DNA of 64,000 nt. Source: Sporosarcina sp. Te-1 (GTDB lineage Bacteria; Bacillota; Bacilli; Bacillales_A; Planococcaceae). Within the stretch, counting starts at the first letter, position 1. Each line of letters starts with the position of its first letter. This document shows, piece after piece, positions 54,402 to 62,575 of this stretch. The notes under the pieces are model-generated. The model saw only the letters and a list, made by a program, of their open reading frames with translations, was not told the DNA's origin and searched no databases. The stretch spans positions 4,233,763-4,297,762 of the forward strand of contig NZ_CP071798.1 of assembly GCF_017498505.1 (NCBI RefSeq), read 5' to 3'. The position numbers were made by a program, and so were the translations under genes.

Positions 54402-54680
54402 TTATTGCCAATCCCTGTTTTCTTTTATTTCGTTCAGCAATATTTCCGCACCTTTTGGGCTAATATACATGCCGTTGGAAAGTCGTTTGTTTTCCGGGGA
54501 GATAGTGCCTGTGACGACGCATGCCTCATCAACGACATATTTCCGCAAAATAATCATATCGTCATCAACAAATATCTCCATGGGTGCTCCCTTTTCCAAT
54601 TGCAATGTATTTCTCAATTCCTTTGGAATGACAATTCGTCCTAAATGGTCTACTTTTCTAACAATACCTAAACTCCGCAT
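54402..54680 (-). CDS. abrB: AbrB/SpoVT-family transition-state regulator
   Basis: A 92-residue regulator with the swapped-hairpin DNA-binding domain at the N terminus (GIVRKVDHLGRIVIPKELRN) and a shorter multimerisation domain. It matches AbrB and Abh of Bacillus in length and layout. AbrB represses many post-exponential and sporulation genes. Which paralogue it is cannot be decided here. The start follows AAAGGAGG, with a promoter 40-70 bases upstream. Confidence 0.88.
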   Translation of the reverse strand: MRSLGIVRKVDHLGRIVIPKELRNTLQLEKGAPMEIFVDDDMIILRKYVVDEACVVTGTISPENKRLSNGMYISPKGAEILLNEIKENRDWQ

Positions 54681-54720
54681 GTTAAATATCCTCCTTTAGT
54701 GAATTATCCTTTTAATTACG

Positions 54721-54749
54721 AGTATACCAGTTATTTTGAAGAAAACCAA
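54721..54749 (-). promoter_or_regulatory. Probable sigma-A promoter of abrB
   Basis: On the minus strand, TTGGTT (54749-54744) and TATACT (54726-54721) are 17 bases apart, about 40 bases before the abrB start. Confidence 0.5.
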
Positions 54750-54875
54750 AAATATGAATATACTCTTCTGTCATTTCCTTATTTACTACTATTCCTTAAA
54801 TCCTTCATTTAAAACTTTGCAGACGTTTTATTTCTGGTAAAATGATTAAGGCTGTTATGAAAAGGAGGCAAGATC

Positions 54876-55733
54876 ATGTCGAATCGTTATAGCAAATCCA
54901 CGGTATTCGACTATATACAAATTATAATCGGTGCTTCGCTGGTCGGTTTATCCTTCAATATATTTCTGTTGCCTTCCCGCATTGCAGCAGGGGGCATTTC
55001 AGGCGTCAGCACGATTTTGTACGAGTTGTTCGGGTATAATCCCGCCTATGTCCAGTGGATAATCAATATTCCGTTGATCATTTTAGGGTTGGTGTTGGCC
55101 GGCAAGGAATTCAGCGCCAAGACCTTGGTAGGTACTTTTTTTGTACCCTTTGTTATTTGGCTTACTGGAGGCATCGACTTATCCGTGAATAATCCGCTGC
55201 TCAGTTCGATATATGGAGGAATTCTGTTAGGGATCGGACTTGGCATCGTTTATCGCGGGAATGGTTCAACAGGCGGCACCGCATTGATTGCCCAATTGCT
55301 CAAGAAATATACGGGTATTTCAAGTGGTTTTTCGCAGTTGATTGTTGACGGGGTCGTCGTCATAACATCGGCTTTCGTTTTCAATTTTGAATTGGCGTTG
55401 TATGCATTGATGTCAATTTATGTCACGAGCAAAGTGATCGACTTTGTCCAGTTGCAGACGTCTCCCACAAAATTGGTGCTCATTATCACTGATAATGAGG
55501 AAAAAGTCCAAGCGATTATTAAAAATGAAATTGACCGTGGATTGACCAAAGTAAAATCGACCGGTGGATATTCCAACAACGAAAAAACGATGATTTTTTG
55601 CGTAGTCGAGCAATCCGAAGCGGTTTATCTGAAAAAAGTACTTCAGACAGCGGAACCTTCCTCATTCGTTATCTTTTTGAATGCGTCGGAAATACTGGGA
55701 CTCGGATTTTCCAAAGCAAAACTGTATCGGTAA
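54876..55733 (+). CDS. YitT family membrane protein (second paralogue)
   Basis: A 285-residue relative of the protein at 13108: membrane helices with FNIFLLPSRIAAGGISGVST, the glycine-rich YRGNGSTGGTALIAQLL (about 127-143) and the C-terminal DUF2179 domain with LTKVKSTGGYSNNEKTMI. It is preceded by AAAAGGAGG. Function is unknown; the two copies differ enough to have separate roles. Confidence 0.88.
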   Translation: MSNRYSKSTVFDYIQIIIGASLVGLSFNIFLLPSRIAAGGISGVSTILYELFGYNPAYVQWIINIPLIILGLVLAGKEFSAKTLVGTFFVPFVIWLTGGIDLSVNNPLLSSIYGGILLGIGLGIVYRGNGSTGGTALIAQLLKKYTGISSGFSQLIVDGVVVITSAFVFNFELALYALMSIYVTSKVIDFVQLQTSPTKLVLIITDNEEKVQAIIKNEIDRGLTKVKSTGGYSNNEKTMIFCVVEQSEAVYLKKVLQTAEPSSFVIFLNASEILGLGFSKAKLYR

Positions 55734-55891
55734 ATTGCTGAGAAAAAATTGTTGGTCCCTTCTAGAAGCAAAAAATCCGCTAGTGTGAAAGAACATAAGT
55801 TTGAGCATTCGGATGGGATGAATGAAAAAAATTTAAAAAACTTTAGGCAAACGGTCTGTAAAATGATATACTACTTCGTAACAGAATATTT

Positions 55892-56131
55892 TCTTATCAA
55901 GAGAAGCTGAGGGAATTGGCCCGATGAAGCTTCAGCAACCTCTGCATGCTGCAGGAAGGTGCTACCTCCAACAAGATGTTCCACAGAGTTTATATGAACT
56001 CTCGTGGATACCTTGGCAAATAGACGGTTAGTTGATGCGATTGTCTCCAACAGAGCAATGCATGCAACAGTTAACCCTATACATGCCGCGGGATTTGATT
56101 CTTGAGAGATAAGAACGATCGGAATCTACAT
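55892..56131 (+). promoter_or_regulatory. SAM-I riboswitch (S-box)
   Basis: The conserved opening TTATCAAGAGAAGCTGAGGG (55893-55912), then ACTGGCCC-like GAATTGGCCCGATGAAGC, TTCAGCAACC and AAGGTGCTACCTCC, match the S-box core. GATAAGAACG closes the P1 stem before the terminator. It senses S-adenosylmethionine and switches metA off when SAM is plentiful. The rest of the 55734-56203 gap shows only a weak TATACT -10 box at 55866. Confidence 0.93.
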
Positions 56132-56169
56132 GCCTCGTTCCTATTTCTTTAGGGAACGGGGCTTTTTTA
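56132..56169 (+). terminator. Terminator of the S-box leader
   Basis: GCCTCGTTCC (56132-56141) pairs with GGGAACGGGGC (56152-56162), followed by six T; it forms when SAM is bound. Confidence 0.9.
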
Positions 56170-56203
56170 TTTCGATTACTATGACGTAAGAGAGGGAGAT
56201 TGT

Positions 56204-57112
56204 ATGCCGATAAACATACCAAAACATTTGCCGGCAGGCGAACTGTTAAAAGAAGAGAAAATATTCATCATGGATGAGGATCGGGCGACGACACAAGATA
56301 TTCGACCATTGAACATTGTCATCTTGAATCTCATGCCTGAGAAAGAGCGGACAGAGCTGCAGTTATTACGGTTACTAGGAAATACACCGTTGCAAGTAAA
56401 TGTTAATTTCCTGAACACCGCTACATACGAATCGAAAAATGTCAGTAAAAATCATTTAGATGAGTTTTACACGACATTCGAACATATAAAACATCGTCGT
56501 TTCGATGGAATGATCATTACAGGAGCACCCATTGAGCATTTGCCTTTTGAAGACGTCATCTATTGGGATGAACTGAAACGGATCATGGATTGGACCAAAA
56601 CAAATGTAACGTCCGTTTTGCACATTTGCTGGGGAGCGCAAGCCGCGCTCTATCACCACTATGGAATCGACAAGTTTGAGTTGCCGAAAAAATTATCCGG
56701 TGTGTACAGTCATGTATTGACAGATCCTACCGTTAAGCTGGCGCGGGGATTTAATGATTGCTTCGAAGCTCCACACTCTAGGTATACGGCGGTTTCAGTA
56801 GAGGAGATCGAACAGGATCCACGTCTTCAACTCCTTGCTGTTTCCAAGGATGCGGGAGCATTCATCATCTTGTCCAAAGATGAAAAACATATTATGATTA
56901 CTGGTCATTTGGAATATGATGCCGGTACACTTGCAGAGGAATATGATCGGGACGTCAAAAAGGGACTGTCAATTGACGTGCCTGCTAATTATTTTCCAAA
57001 TGACGATCCAACCGAACAACCGATGAATACGTGGCGATCCCATACCCATTTGCTTTTCTCCAATTGGCTCAACTATTATGTCTACCAAGAAACACCTTTT
57101 GAATGGGAGTAA
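56204..57112 (+). CDS. metA: Homoserine O-acyltransferase (MetA family)
   Basis: First committed enzyme of methionine synthesis, acylating homoserine with acetyl-CoA or succinyl-CoA. It has 302 residues, opens [13 protein letters not shown] and contains the family stretch [18 protein letters not shown]. The acyl-accepting cysteine is in [12 protein letters not shown] (about residue 142), and the later [10 protein letters not shown] holds the catalytic histidine and glutamate. Many Bacillus MetA enzymes use acetyl-CoA; I cannot decide here. AGAGAGGGAG precedes the ATG, and an S-box controls it. Confidence 0.94.
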   Translation: MPINIPKHLPAGELLKEEKIFIMDEDRATTQDIRPLNIVILNLMPEKERTELQLLRLLGNTPLQVNVNFLNTATYESKNVSKNHLDEFYTTFEHIKHRRFDGMIITGAPIEHLPFEDVIYWDELKRIMDWTKTNVTSVLHICWGAQAALYHHYGIDKFELPKKLSGVYSHVLTDPTVKLARGFNDCFEAPHSRYTAVSVEEIEQDPRLQLLAVSKDAGAFIILSKDEKHIMITGHLEYDAGTLAEEYDRDVKKGLSIDVPANYFPNDDPTEQPMNTWRSHTHLLFSNWLNYYVYQETPFEWE

Positions 57113-57128
57113 ATGAATAGAAAAGAAA

Positions 57129-57155
57129 GGTGCGATATCGTTCAGATATCGCACC
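57129..57155 (+). terminator. Terminator-like hairpin after metA
   Basis: GGTGCGATATC (57129-57139) pairs perfectly with GATATCGCACC (57145-57155). The downstream T-run is weak. Confidence 0.6.
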
Positions 57156-57283
57156 TATTCCTGTTCATTTCTTTTTCAATAGTGGTGAGATGTTGGGAAA
57201 GAGAGGGGGAATGCCACTCCTATTTAGTCAATGAATAAACCCCATGGCATTGAGGCACACTCGTACAAGGGAGGTGCCGCATT

Positions 57284-57988
57284 TTGAATATGAATGAATT
57301 TCTTGAATTCGATTTTTTGGAAATGACGATCCGTACACTGTCTTCCTTTATTGTCCTTCTCTTGCTTGCTAGGTTAATGGGAAAAAAGCAAATTTCCCAG
57401 TTGACATTCTTCCACTATGTCACAGGTATCACGATAGGATCAATTGCGGCTGACATTGCAGGTGAATCGGAGACACCTTTTGTGAACGGCCTATATGCTA
57501 TGATTTTATGGGCGCTCTTGACTTATTTTTTGAACTTCTTGGCGATGAAGTCCAAAAAGGCGAGGGTTTTACTGGATGATACACCAACAGTCATTATGCA
57601 TAAAGGCAAACTGAATGAGCAGGCAATGAAAAAGTCTCGCCTAACTTTGAATGATTTGAATATGATGTTGCGTGAACAAGGAATTTTCTCTATTAAAGAT
57701 GTGGAATATGCCATATTGGAAACGAACGGGCAATTAAGTGTCATGAAAAAAACAGCCCAGGAACCAGCTACAAAGAAAGACGTAAAAGCGCCGGCTCCAG
57801 AACCAAAATATATCCCAACTGAAATTATTTCTGACGGTAAATTGATTAAAGAAAACATGACGGAACTTGGTTTGTCTGAACAATGGCTATTTGATCAACT
57901 AAAAGACCAAGGAATTGGCAAAGTCAATCAAGTGTTTTACGCAGAAATACAGACTGACGGGAGTTTGCATATTGATCAGCGATCATGA
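57284..57988 (+). CDS. DUF421 domain membrane protein (YetF/YrbG type)
   Basis: A 234-residue protein with three N-terminal helices and a cytoplasmic DUF421 domain. Markers are the region LARLMGKKQISQLTFFHYVTG (about 25-45, shown here in part), GSIAADIA and LNDLNMMLREQGIFSIKDVEYAILE. Family members such as YetF of B. subtilis are made in the forespore membrane, but the biochemical role is unclear. TTG at 57284 fits the GGAGGTG site (57270-57276) better than the ATG at 57290. Confidence 0.85.
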   Translation: MNMNEFLEFDFLEMTIRTLSSFIVLLLLARLMGKKQISQLTFFHYVTGITIGSIAADIAGESETPFVNGLYAMILWALLTYFLNFLAMKSKKARVLLDDTPTVIMHKGKLNEQAMKKSRLTLNDLNMMLREQGIFSIKDVEYAILETNGQLSVMKKTAQEPATKKDVKAPAPEPKYIPTEIISDGKLIKENMTELGLSEQWLFDQLKDQGIGKVNQVFYAEIQTDGSLHIDQRS

Positions 57989-57989
57989 G

Positions 57990-58240
57990 TATGCATGTCG
58001 TTGGAGAGTCAGCAATAAATGGGATGCCTTCGCTTCTCCGTGTACGATTGTTTCTTCAATAAATGTTATACATGCCAAAATAAGTTTGGCTTCTACCCTC
58101 TCAATAAGGCTATCTGTCCCACGGCCATTAGGGGAGGGCTTTTCAATATGATTTTTTTAATGAGTTGAAAAGCCCCGGGCAGGATCTTCAGTGTATTGCT
58201 AATTGTTATTGGAGTTGTTGGAATGAAGGCACTCTCTTAA
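57990..58240 (+). pseudogene. Probable decayed SMR-type multidrug efflux gene
   Basis: The stretch after the DUF421 gene has no intact frame, but its pieces resemble a small multidrug resistance (EmrE/YkkC) protein in order. These are SNKWDAFASPCTIVSS (58011 onwards), an IPLSI-YA-W-G-like part at about 58100-58135 split over frames, FFNELKSPG (about 58150-58178) and the C-terminal helix RIFSVLLIVIGVVGMKALS (58181-58237) ending in TAA. SMR proteins end in just such a helix (I.LI..GV.GLK). An 11-bp inverted repeat (58136-58146 with 58165-58175) lies inside. The call is tentative. Confidence 0.45.
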
Positions 58241-58260
58241 TAGAAAGAAAGGGGGCAAGC

Positions 58261-58926
58261 TTAATGGATGATTTCCCACTTTTTCTCTCTGGCCAAAGCT
58301 TCAAGCTTGGCATCGGGCCGGACTGCCACTGGATTTCCGACGATTTGGAGGACAGGTAAATCCGAAAAGCTGTCTCCGTAAGCATAGCTCTTGGACCAAT
58401 CAACATTCTTTTCTCCCAAGTTAGCGAAAATTTTCTCGGTCTTCCTATCCCCTTGTATATGATAAATGGCTTGTCCTTTATCGATTGATTCATCTGTGGC
58501 AAACGGGATATCGGTCCCAATAATTTGATCGAACTCGAAACCACTTGTCACTTCTTGGAGGAATGGTGTATAAGCCCCGGAAACGAGCATTGTATAGTCT
58601 CCATTTTTTCGGTGCTCTACAAAACGTTGGACAATTTTCTCATTGAAATCTTTCTGGATGGCAGGTCTCATTTCTTGGAAATAGTGGTAGATCTCTTTGC
58701 GTGATAAGTGTTGCAATGCATTCAAATAGATTTGCATGGACCGTTCTTTCATTTTGTGTTCGGGCAGAAGTTTCAATTTGTAGCTAATATAAGGTGTAAG
58801 AATCGTGCGGAAAAACGGTTTGTACAAAGGACTGTAGGTCGGGTGGTTTTTTAATCGCTCCATCAAAAGCTGAAATGTCTCATTTCCATAAAAAGTCCCA
58901 TCGAAATCAAAAATAGCGATTCGCAT
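58261..58926 (-). CDS. HAD-IB family phosphatase (SerB-like)
   Basis: A 221-residue HAD enzyme of the phosphoserine phosphatase-like subfamily. Motif I is FDFDGTFYGNETF, motif II VSGAYTPFL, and motif IV YGDSFSDLPVLQIVGNPVAV. The helical cap lies between about residues 17 and 90. It could provide the last step of serine synthesis, but subfamily IB also contains many other phosphatases. ATG 58926 follows AGAAGGAGAT; the frame remains open upstream without a site. Confidence 0.85.
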   Translation of the reverse strand: MRIAIFDFDGTFYGNETFQLLMERLKNHPTYSPLYKPFFRTILTPYISYKLKLLPEHKMKERSMQIYLNALQHLSRKEIYHYFQEMRPAIQKDFNEKIVQRFVEHRKNGDYTMLVSGAYTPFLQEVTSGFEFDQIIGTDIPFATDESIDKGQAIYHIQGDRKTEKIFANLGEKNVDWSKSYAYGDSFSDLPVLQIVGNPVAVRPDAKLEALAREKKWEIIH

Positions 58927-59034
58927 AAGTATCTCCTTCTGCAAGTGCTGCCGAGTTTCTTTTCTACCGATCATACAGTGTTTGTGTCGGAGAAGCAATT
59001 CAAGCATAATAGAGAGTACTAAAGGAGGTTACTC

Positions 59035-59943
59035 ATGCGTAAAAAAGGACCACGGGGAGCACAATCATCAAGCCCTCACACATCTATTTTTCAGGTGAAA
59101 GAAGAGCAGGAACTTTTGCCGTTTTTATTAGAAGTATTAACTAGCAGCCGCAATTCGGTAAAATCTATTTTAACCAGAGGGCAGGCGAGTGTGGATGGTG
59201 TCGTTGTCACTCGGCATGATCATCAATTGCAGCCAGGGCAACGAGTAGAAATAGTTAAAAATAAAGCGGCGAAGGGAGAAAGTGAACTGGAGGGCATCTC
59301 GATTCTATTCGAGGATGAAGATTTGCTTGTCATCGACAAAGAAGCGGGACTGCTTTCCGTAGCGGCTAAGGATAAAAAAGAAATGACGGCATTTAGTCAA
59401 GCAGCGAGCTATGTTAGAAAAATGGACCCGAAAAGCCGGATATTCATTGTCCACCGTCTGGATCGAGATACATCAGGTGTGTTAGTGTTCGCAAAGAATG
59501 AGGCTATAAAGCAGCAGTTGCAAAACAATTGGAATGAGCTGGTCCGCAGGAGAGAATACACGGCGCTGGTCGAGGGGAAAATGAAAAAGGACGAGGGAAC
59601 CATTAAGTCATGGTTAAAGGAAACGAAGACATTCAAAATTTACTCGAGTCCTGTAGATAATGGCGGACAGTTGGCCATTACCCATTATCGGAAAATCCGT
59701 TCAAACCAGCAATTTTCCCTGCTTGAAGTGTTGCTTGATACAGGTCGTAAAAATCAAATCCGGGTTCATATGGAAGATATCGGGCATCCGATTGTAGGCG
59801 ACCGCAAATACGGTTCCTCCATAAACCCTATTAAGCGGCTGGGTCTCCATGCGTCTGCAGTAGAGGTTATTCATCCGAAGACCGGCGAATTGATGCGTTT
59901 TGAATCAGATGTGCCGGAAGTGTTCTATCGTAAATGTAAATAA
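59035..59943 (+). CDS. RluA family pseudouridine synthase
   Basis: A 302-residue RNA modification enzyme. An S4 RNA-binding domain (about 35-95; SRNSVKSILTRGQASVDGVV) is followed by the catalytic domain with HRLDRDTSGVLVF, where the aspartate is the nucleophile, and later RKNQIRVHMEDIGHPIVGD. It converts uridines to pseudouridine in 23S rRNA or tRNA; the exact site cannot be told. AAAGGAGG precedes the ATG. Confidence 0.93.
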   Translation: MRKKGPRGAQSSSPHTSIFQVKEEQELLPFLLEVLTSSRNSVKSILTRGQASVDGVVVTRHDHQLQPGQRVEIVKNKAAKGESELEGISILFEDEDLLVIDKEAGLLSVAAKDKKEMTAFSQAASYVRKMDPKSRIFIVHRLDRDTSGVLVFAKNEAIKQQLQNNWNELVRRREYTALVEGKMKKDEGTIKSWLKETKTFKIYSSPVDNGGQLAITHYRKIRSNQQFSLLEVLLDTGRKNQIRVHMEDIGHPIVGDRKYGSSINPIKRLGLHASAVEVIHPKTGELMRFESDVPEVFYRKCK

Positions 59944-59952
59944 GTTTCATGC

Positions 59953-59985
59953 AAAACAGGTGCCCTATGAAAAGGCACCTGTTTC
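59953..59985. terminator. Bidirectional terminator between rluA-type and cotF-like genes
   Basis: AAACAGGTGCC (59954-59964) pairs with GGCACCTGTTT (59974-59984) between converging genes. Confidence 0.8.
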
Positions 59986-59989
59986 CTTA

Positions 59990-60631
59990 TTATTGTAGGT
60001 TTTGATTGTTTTGCATGCCCGTTTGGCCTTGCGCCGGAGCATACGCATTAAGAATGGCTTGCATATCTTGCTGGGCCAGCTGAGGGACTTGGTAGTAGTG
60101 ATGCTTATTTTGATAAATGGATAGTTCGTAAGCCATTTCGATGCAGTTGGGAACTGAATCGGCTAAAACGCGGCGAACTACTGGATTAGTTGTTTCGAGC
60201 GCAGCCATTGCTTTATGTGTTGCGGATGTTTTTGCTGAAGACAGCAAGAAACCGGAAACGATCTCATCATTGATTTCATTTGCCGATTGAATCGGTTTTT
60301 TCGGTTGAGATGGCTTCATACCGTAGATGAAATCATTGCCCTGCTTCATTTTGTAGCTTTGAGTCGGGTGGGATGGATCTTGTCCCGTTTTGAAACATTC
60401 AACGGTAATGTTGTATTCATCCTGCATGAAACGCAATTGACGATCCAGAATATCAAGTAGTTCCGGATCCTTTACATGGGGACGCAGCATGATCGCTTGG
60501 TTCATTGCTCCGACTGCAGCATTCAGCACTTCGTGGACATCAAATACTTCGTGTCCGCCATGGTTCATTTTTGGCGGCACCTGGCCTGTATGCATATTTT
60601 GATGTGTTTGCCCAAATGGATTTTGTGTCAA
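59990..60631 (-). CDS. Spore coat protein, CotF family
   Basis: A 213-residue protein with a Met/His/Gln-rich N terminus, a four-helix CotF domain (EVLNAAVGAMNQAIMLRPHV onwards; later TSATHKAMAALETTNPVVRR) and a Gln/Asn-rich tail. Coat_F proteins are found in the spore coat of Bacillus. It starts with TTG behind the strong GGAGGAGG. I could not identify a convincing sigma-E or sigma-K promoter. Confidence 0.82.
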   Translation of the reverse strand: MTQNPFGQTHQNMHTGQVPPKMNHGGHEVFDVHEVLNAAVGAMNQAIMLRPHVKDPELLDILDRQLRFMQDEYNITVECFKTGQDPSHPTQSYKMKQGNDFIYGMKPSQPKKPIQSANEINDEIVSGFLLSSAKTSATHKAMAALETTNPVVRRVLADSVPNCIEMAYELSIYQNKHHYYQVPQLAQQDMQAILNAYAPAQGQTGMQNNQNLQ

Positions 60632-60788
60632 AGGTTTTCCTCCTCCTTATTGTTATGCAATCAGGAGTAGTATGGTATCCAACAAGGGAGTTATGCATTG
60701 GAAATGAGAAGTTCGCGTGGTTCATGTCATATTCATCCGCCCGGAAAAATATAGTGAAGAAGATGTTCATACGTGAGAGGAAAGGCGG

Positions 60789-62081
60789 ATGATGGATGTG
60801 CAAATCCACGTGGTGCAGAGAGGACAAAGTTTATATGGAATTGGTCAAGCCTATGGAGTGCCTTATGAAACGATAGCAGCTGCCAATGAATTAACGGATC
60901 CTTCCAGGATTACAGTAGGGCAAGCTCTGGTTATTCCGATTGTCGGCAGTTACCATTGGGTGCAGCCCGGAGAATCATTGTATTTGATATCCAGAAGATA
61001 TGGCATTACGGTAAATGAGCTGGCGAGAGTGAACGGGATCTCGGTTACCGGTATTTTACCGGTTGGTTTACGGCTTTATATCCCGCCATCGCCTAAAACT
61101 GAAATAGACGTACTCGCCTATGTCGAACCTCGCTCTCCGGTCAGTGAGACACTTGTGCAGGAAGTGAGAAGAAGATCGCCGCAACTCACCTATTTGGCCA
61201 TGTTCAGTTATGAGCCGCAACGGGATGGTTCATTGAAGGAACCGCCGATTGGCAACATCCCTGCAATTGCAAGTGCAGCAGGTGTTGTGAATGTGATGGT
61301 CGTCAGTAATCTGGAGAATTTTGCATTTAGCGCAGAGCTGGCAAATGTTTTATTCGTTAATCAGACTGTTCAGAGTAGACTGTTCGAAAATATTGTACAA
61401 GTTGCTCGGAGAGTCGGATACCGGGATATTCATTTTGATTTCGAATTCATACGGCCGGCGGACAGGGAACTGTATAACGACTTTCTACGAAAAGCGAGAG
61501 CCCGGTTTAAGCCTGCCGGTTTAACGATTTCGGCTGCTCTGCCTCCAAAGACAAGTGATAGTGCAACAGGTTTATATGGTGGAATTGATTATAAAGCGAT
61601 CGGAGAAATTTGTGATTTTGTCACCTTGATGACGTATGAGTGGGGCTACTCCTATAGCGAGCCGCAAGCAGTCAGTCCGTTGCCGCAAGTTCGAAGAGTA
61701 GTGGAGTATGCGGTGAGTCAAATTCCTAGTGACAAAATATTTCTGGGCCAAAATCTTTATGGATACAATTGGTCTTACCCATTCCCACCGGAAAGCGGTA
61801 TTCCAGCCCAAGCTCTTAGTCCGCAGCAAGCCGTTAATTTGGCAATTAATACGAATACGGACATTCAATATGATTATACTGCGCAAGCACCGCATTTCAC
61901 GTATACAGATGAAAATGGCGTCCGACATGAAGTATGGTTTGAAGATGCCCGCAGCATACAAGCAAAATTCAATCTGCTGAAGCAATTCAACCTGCGAGGA
62001 ATCATGTATTGGAAATTAGGTCTTTCGTTCCCGCAAAATTGGCTGCTGATGCAAGACATGTTCAATGTTCGCAAAAGATAG
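60789..62081 (+). CDS. LysM-GH18 spore cortex hydrolase (SleL/YaaH type)
   Basis: A 430-residue protein with two LysM repeats (IHVVQRGQSLYGIGQAYGVP, about 6-25, and HWVQPGESLYLISRRYGITV, about 57-76) and a glycoside hydrolase 18 domain. The acidic catalytic motif is DIHFDFEF (D...D.E) and TLMTYEWGYS follows. This is the SleL/YaaH plan, an N-acetylglucosaminidase acting on cortex fragments in germination. There is no signal peptide, as in coat-targeted relatives. ATG 60792 is an equally good start, 6 bases after AGAGGAAAGG. Confidence 0.9.
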   Translation: MMDVQIHVVQRGQSLYGIGQAYGVPYETIAAANELTDPSRITVGQALVIPIVGSYHWVQPGESLYLISRRYGITVNELARVNGISVTGILPVGLRLYIPPSPKTEIDVLAYVEPRSPVSETLVQEVRRRSPQLTYLAMFSYEPQRDGSLKEPPIGNIPAIASAAGVVNVMVVSNLENFAFSAELANVLFVNQTVQSRLFENIVQVARRVGYRDIHFDFEFIRPADRELYNDFLRKARARFKPAGLTISAALPPKTSDSATGLYGGIDYKAIGEICDFVTLMTYEWGYSYSEPQAVSPLPQVRRVVEYAVSQIPSDKIFLGQNLYGYNWSYPFPPESGIPAQALSPQQAVNLAINTNTDIQYDYTAQAPHFTYTDENGVRHEVWFEDARSIQAKFNLLKQFNLRGIMYWKLGLSFPQNWLLMQDMFNVRKR

Positions 62082-62089
62082 AAGAAAAA

Positions 62090-62132
62090 AGGGAACCGTT
62101 CAGCAGTCGCTGGATAAACGGTTCCCTATTGT
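62090..62132. terminator. Terminator after the SleL-like gene
   Basis: GGGAACCGTT (about 62090-62099) pairs with AACGGTTCCC (62117-62126), followed by TATTGTATTT. Confidence 0.7.
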
Positions 62133-62134
62133 AT

Positions 62135-62275
62135 TTATTCTTTTGATATAAAGTTCGATATACTTTGGAATAGTTCAAACTCAGGGTTGATTAGTAGAGC
62201 AGGTAGGAATGCAAATGTCATGATGATCATCAGATTTGATCCGATGACAGTTCGCAGCAGCTTGGTGAAACTCAT
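62135..62275 (-). CDS. Small membrane protein of 46 residues, unknown
   Basis: A short minus-strand frame starting with ATG at 62275 behind AAAGAGG. The product begins MSFTKLLRTVIGSNLMIIMT, continues FAFLPALLINPEF and ends with a charged-polar tail SNFISKE. One membrane helix of about 20 residues is evident. I recognise no family. The start, ribosome binding site, helix and a following hairpin (62117-62126 side) make it a plausible gene. The remaining gap to gdhA (62276-62575) shows no feature beyond AT-rich sequence. Confidence 0.5.
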   Translation of the reverse strand: MSFTKLLRTVIGSNLMIIMTFAFLPALLINPEFELFQSISNFISKE

Positions 62276-62575
62276 ATTGCATCGCCTCTTTCTCTTAATT
62301 GATGAACTTACACGGGGCTTGCTGGGTAATTAGATTAATAATACGCCGTAGTCTGAATATTGTAAATGGTCATTTTATTACTTTTTTGGAACCGTTATAA
62401 ATGACTCATCTAAACAGGAGAAATTATCCCAATCAAATGTTCTAGAATAAAAATAGTTGTGTCTATTTAAATTTTCAGTAATAATAGATAAAAACGGAGA
62501 AATAATTACGAAATATCAATTTTGTTGTTTGGATAATTCATTTCTTCGGCTTCTGTGCAGAAAGGGATGAGGCGC

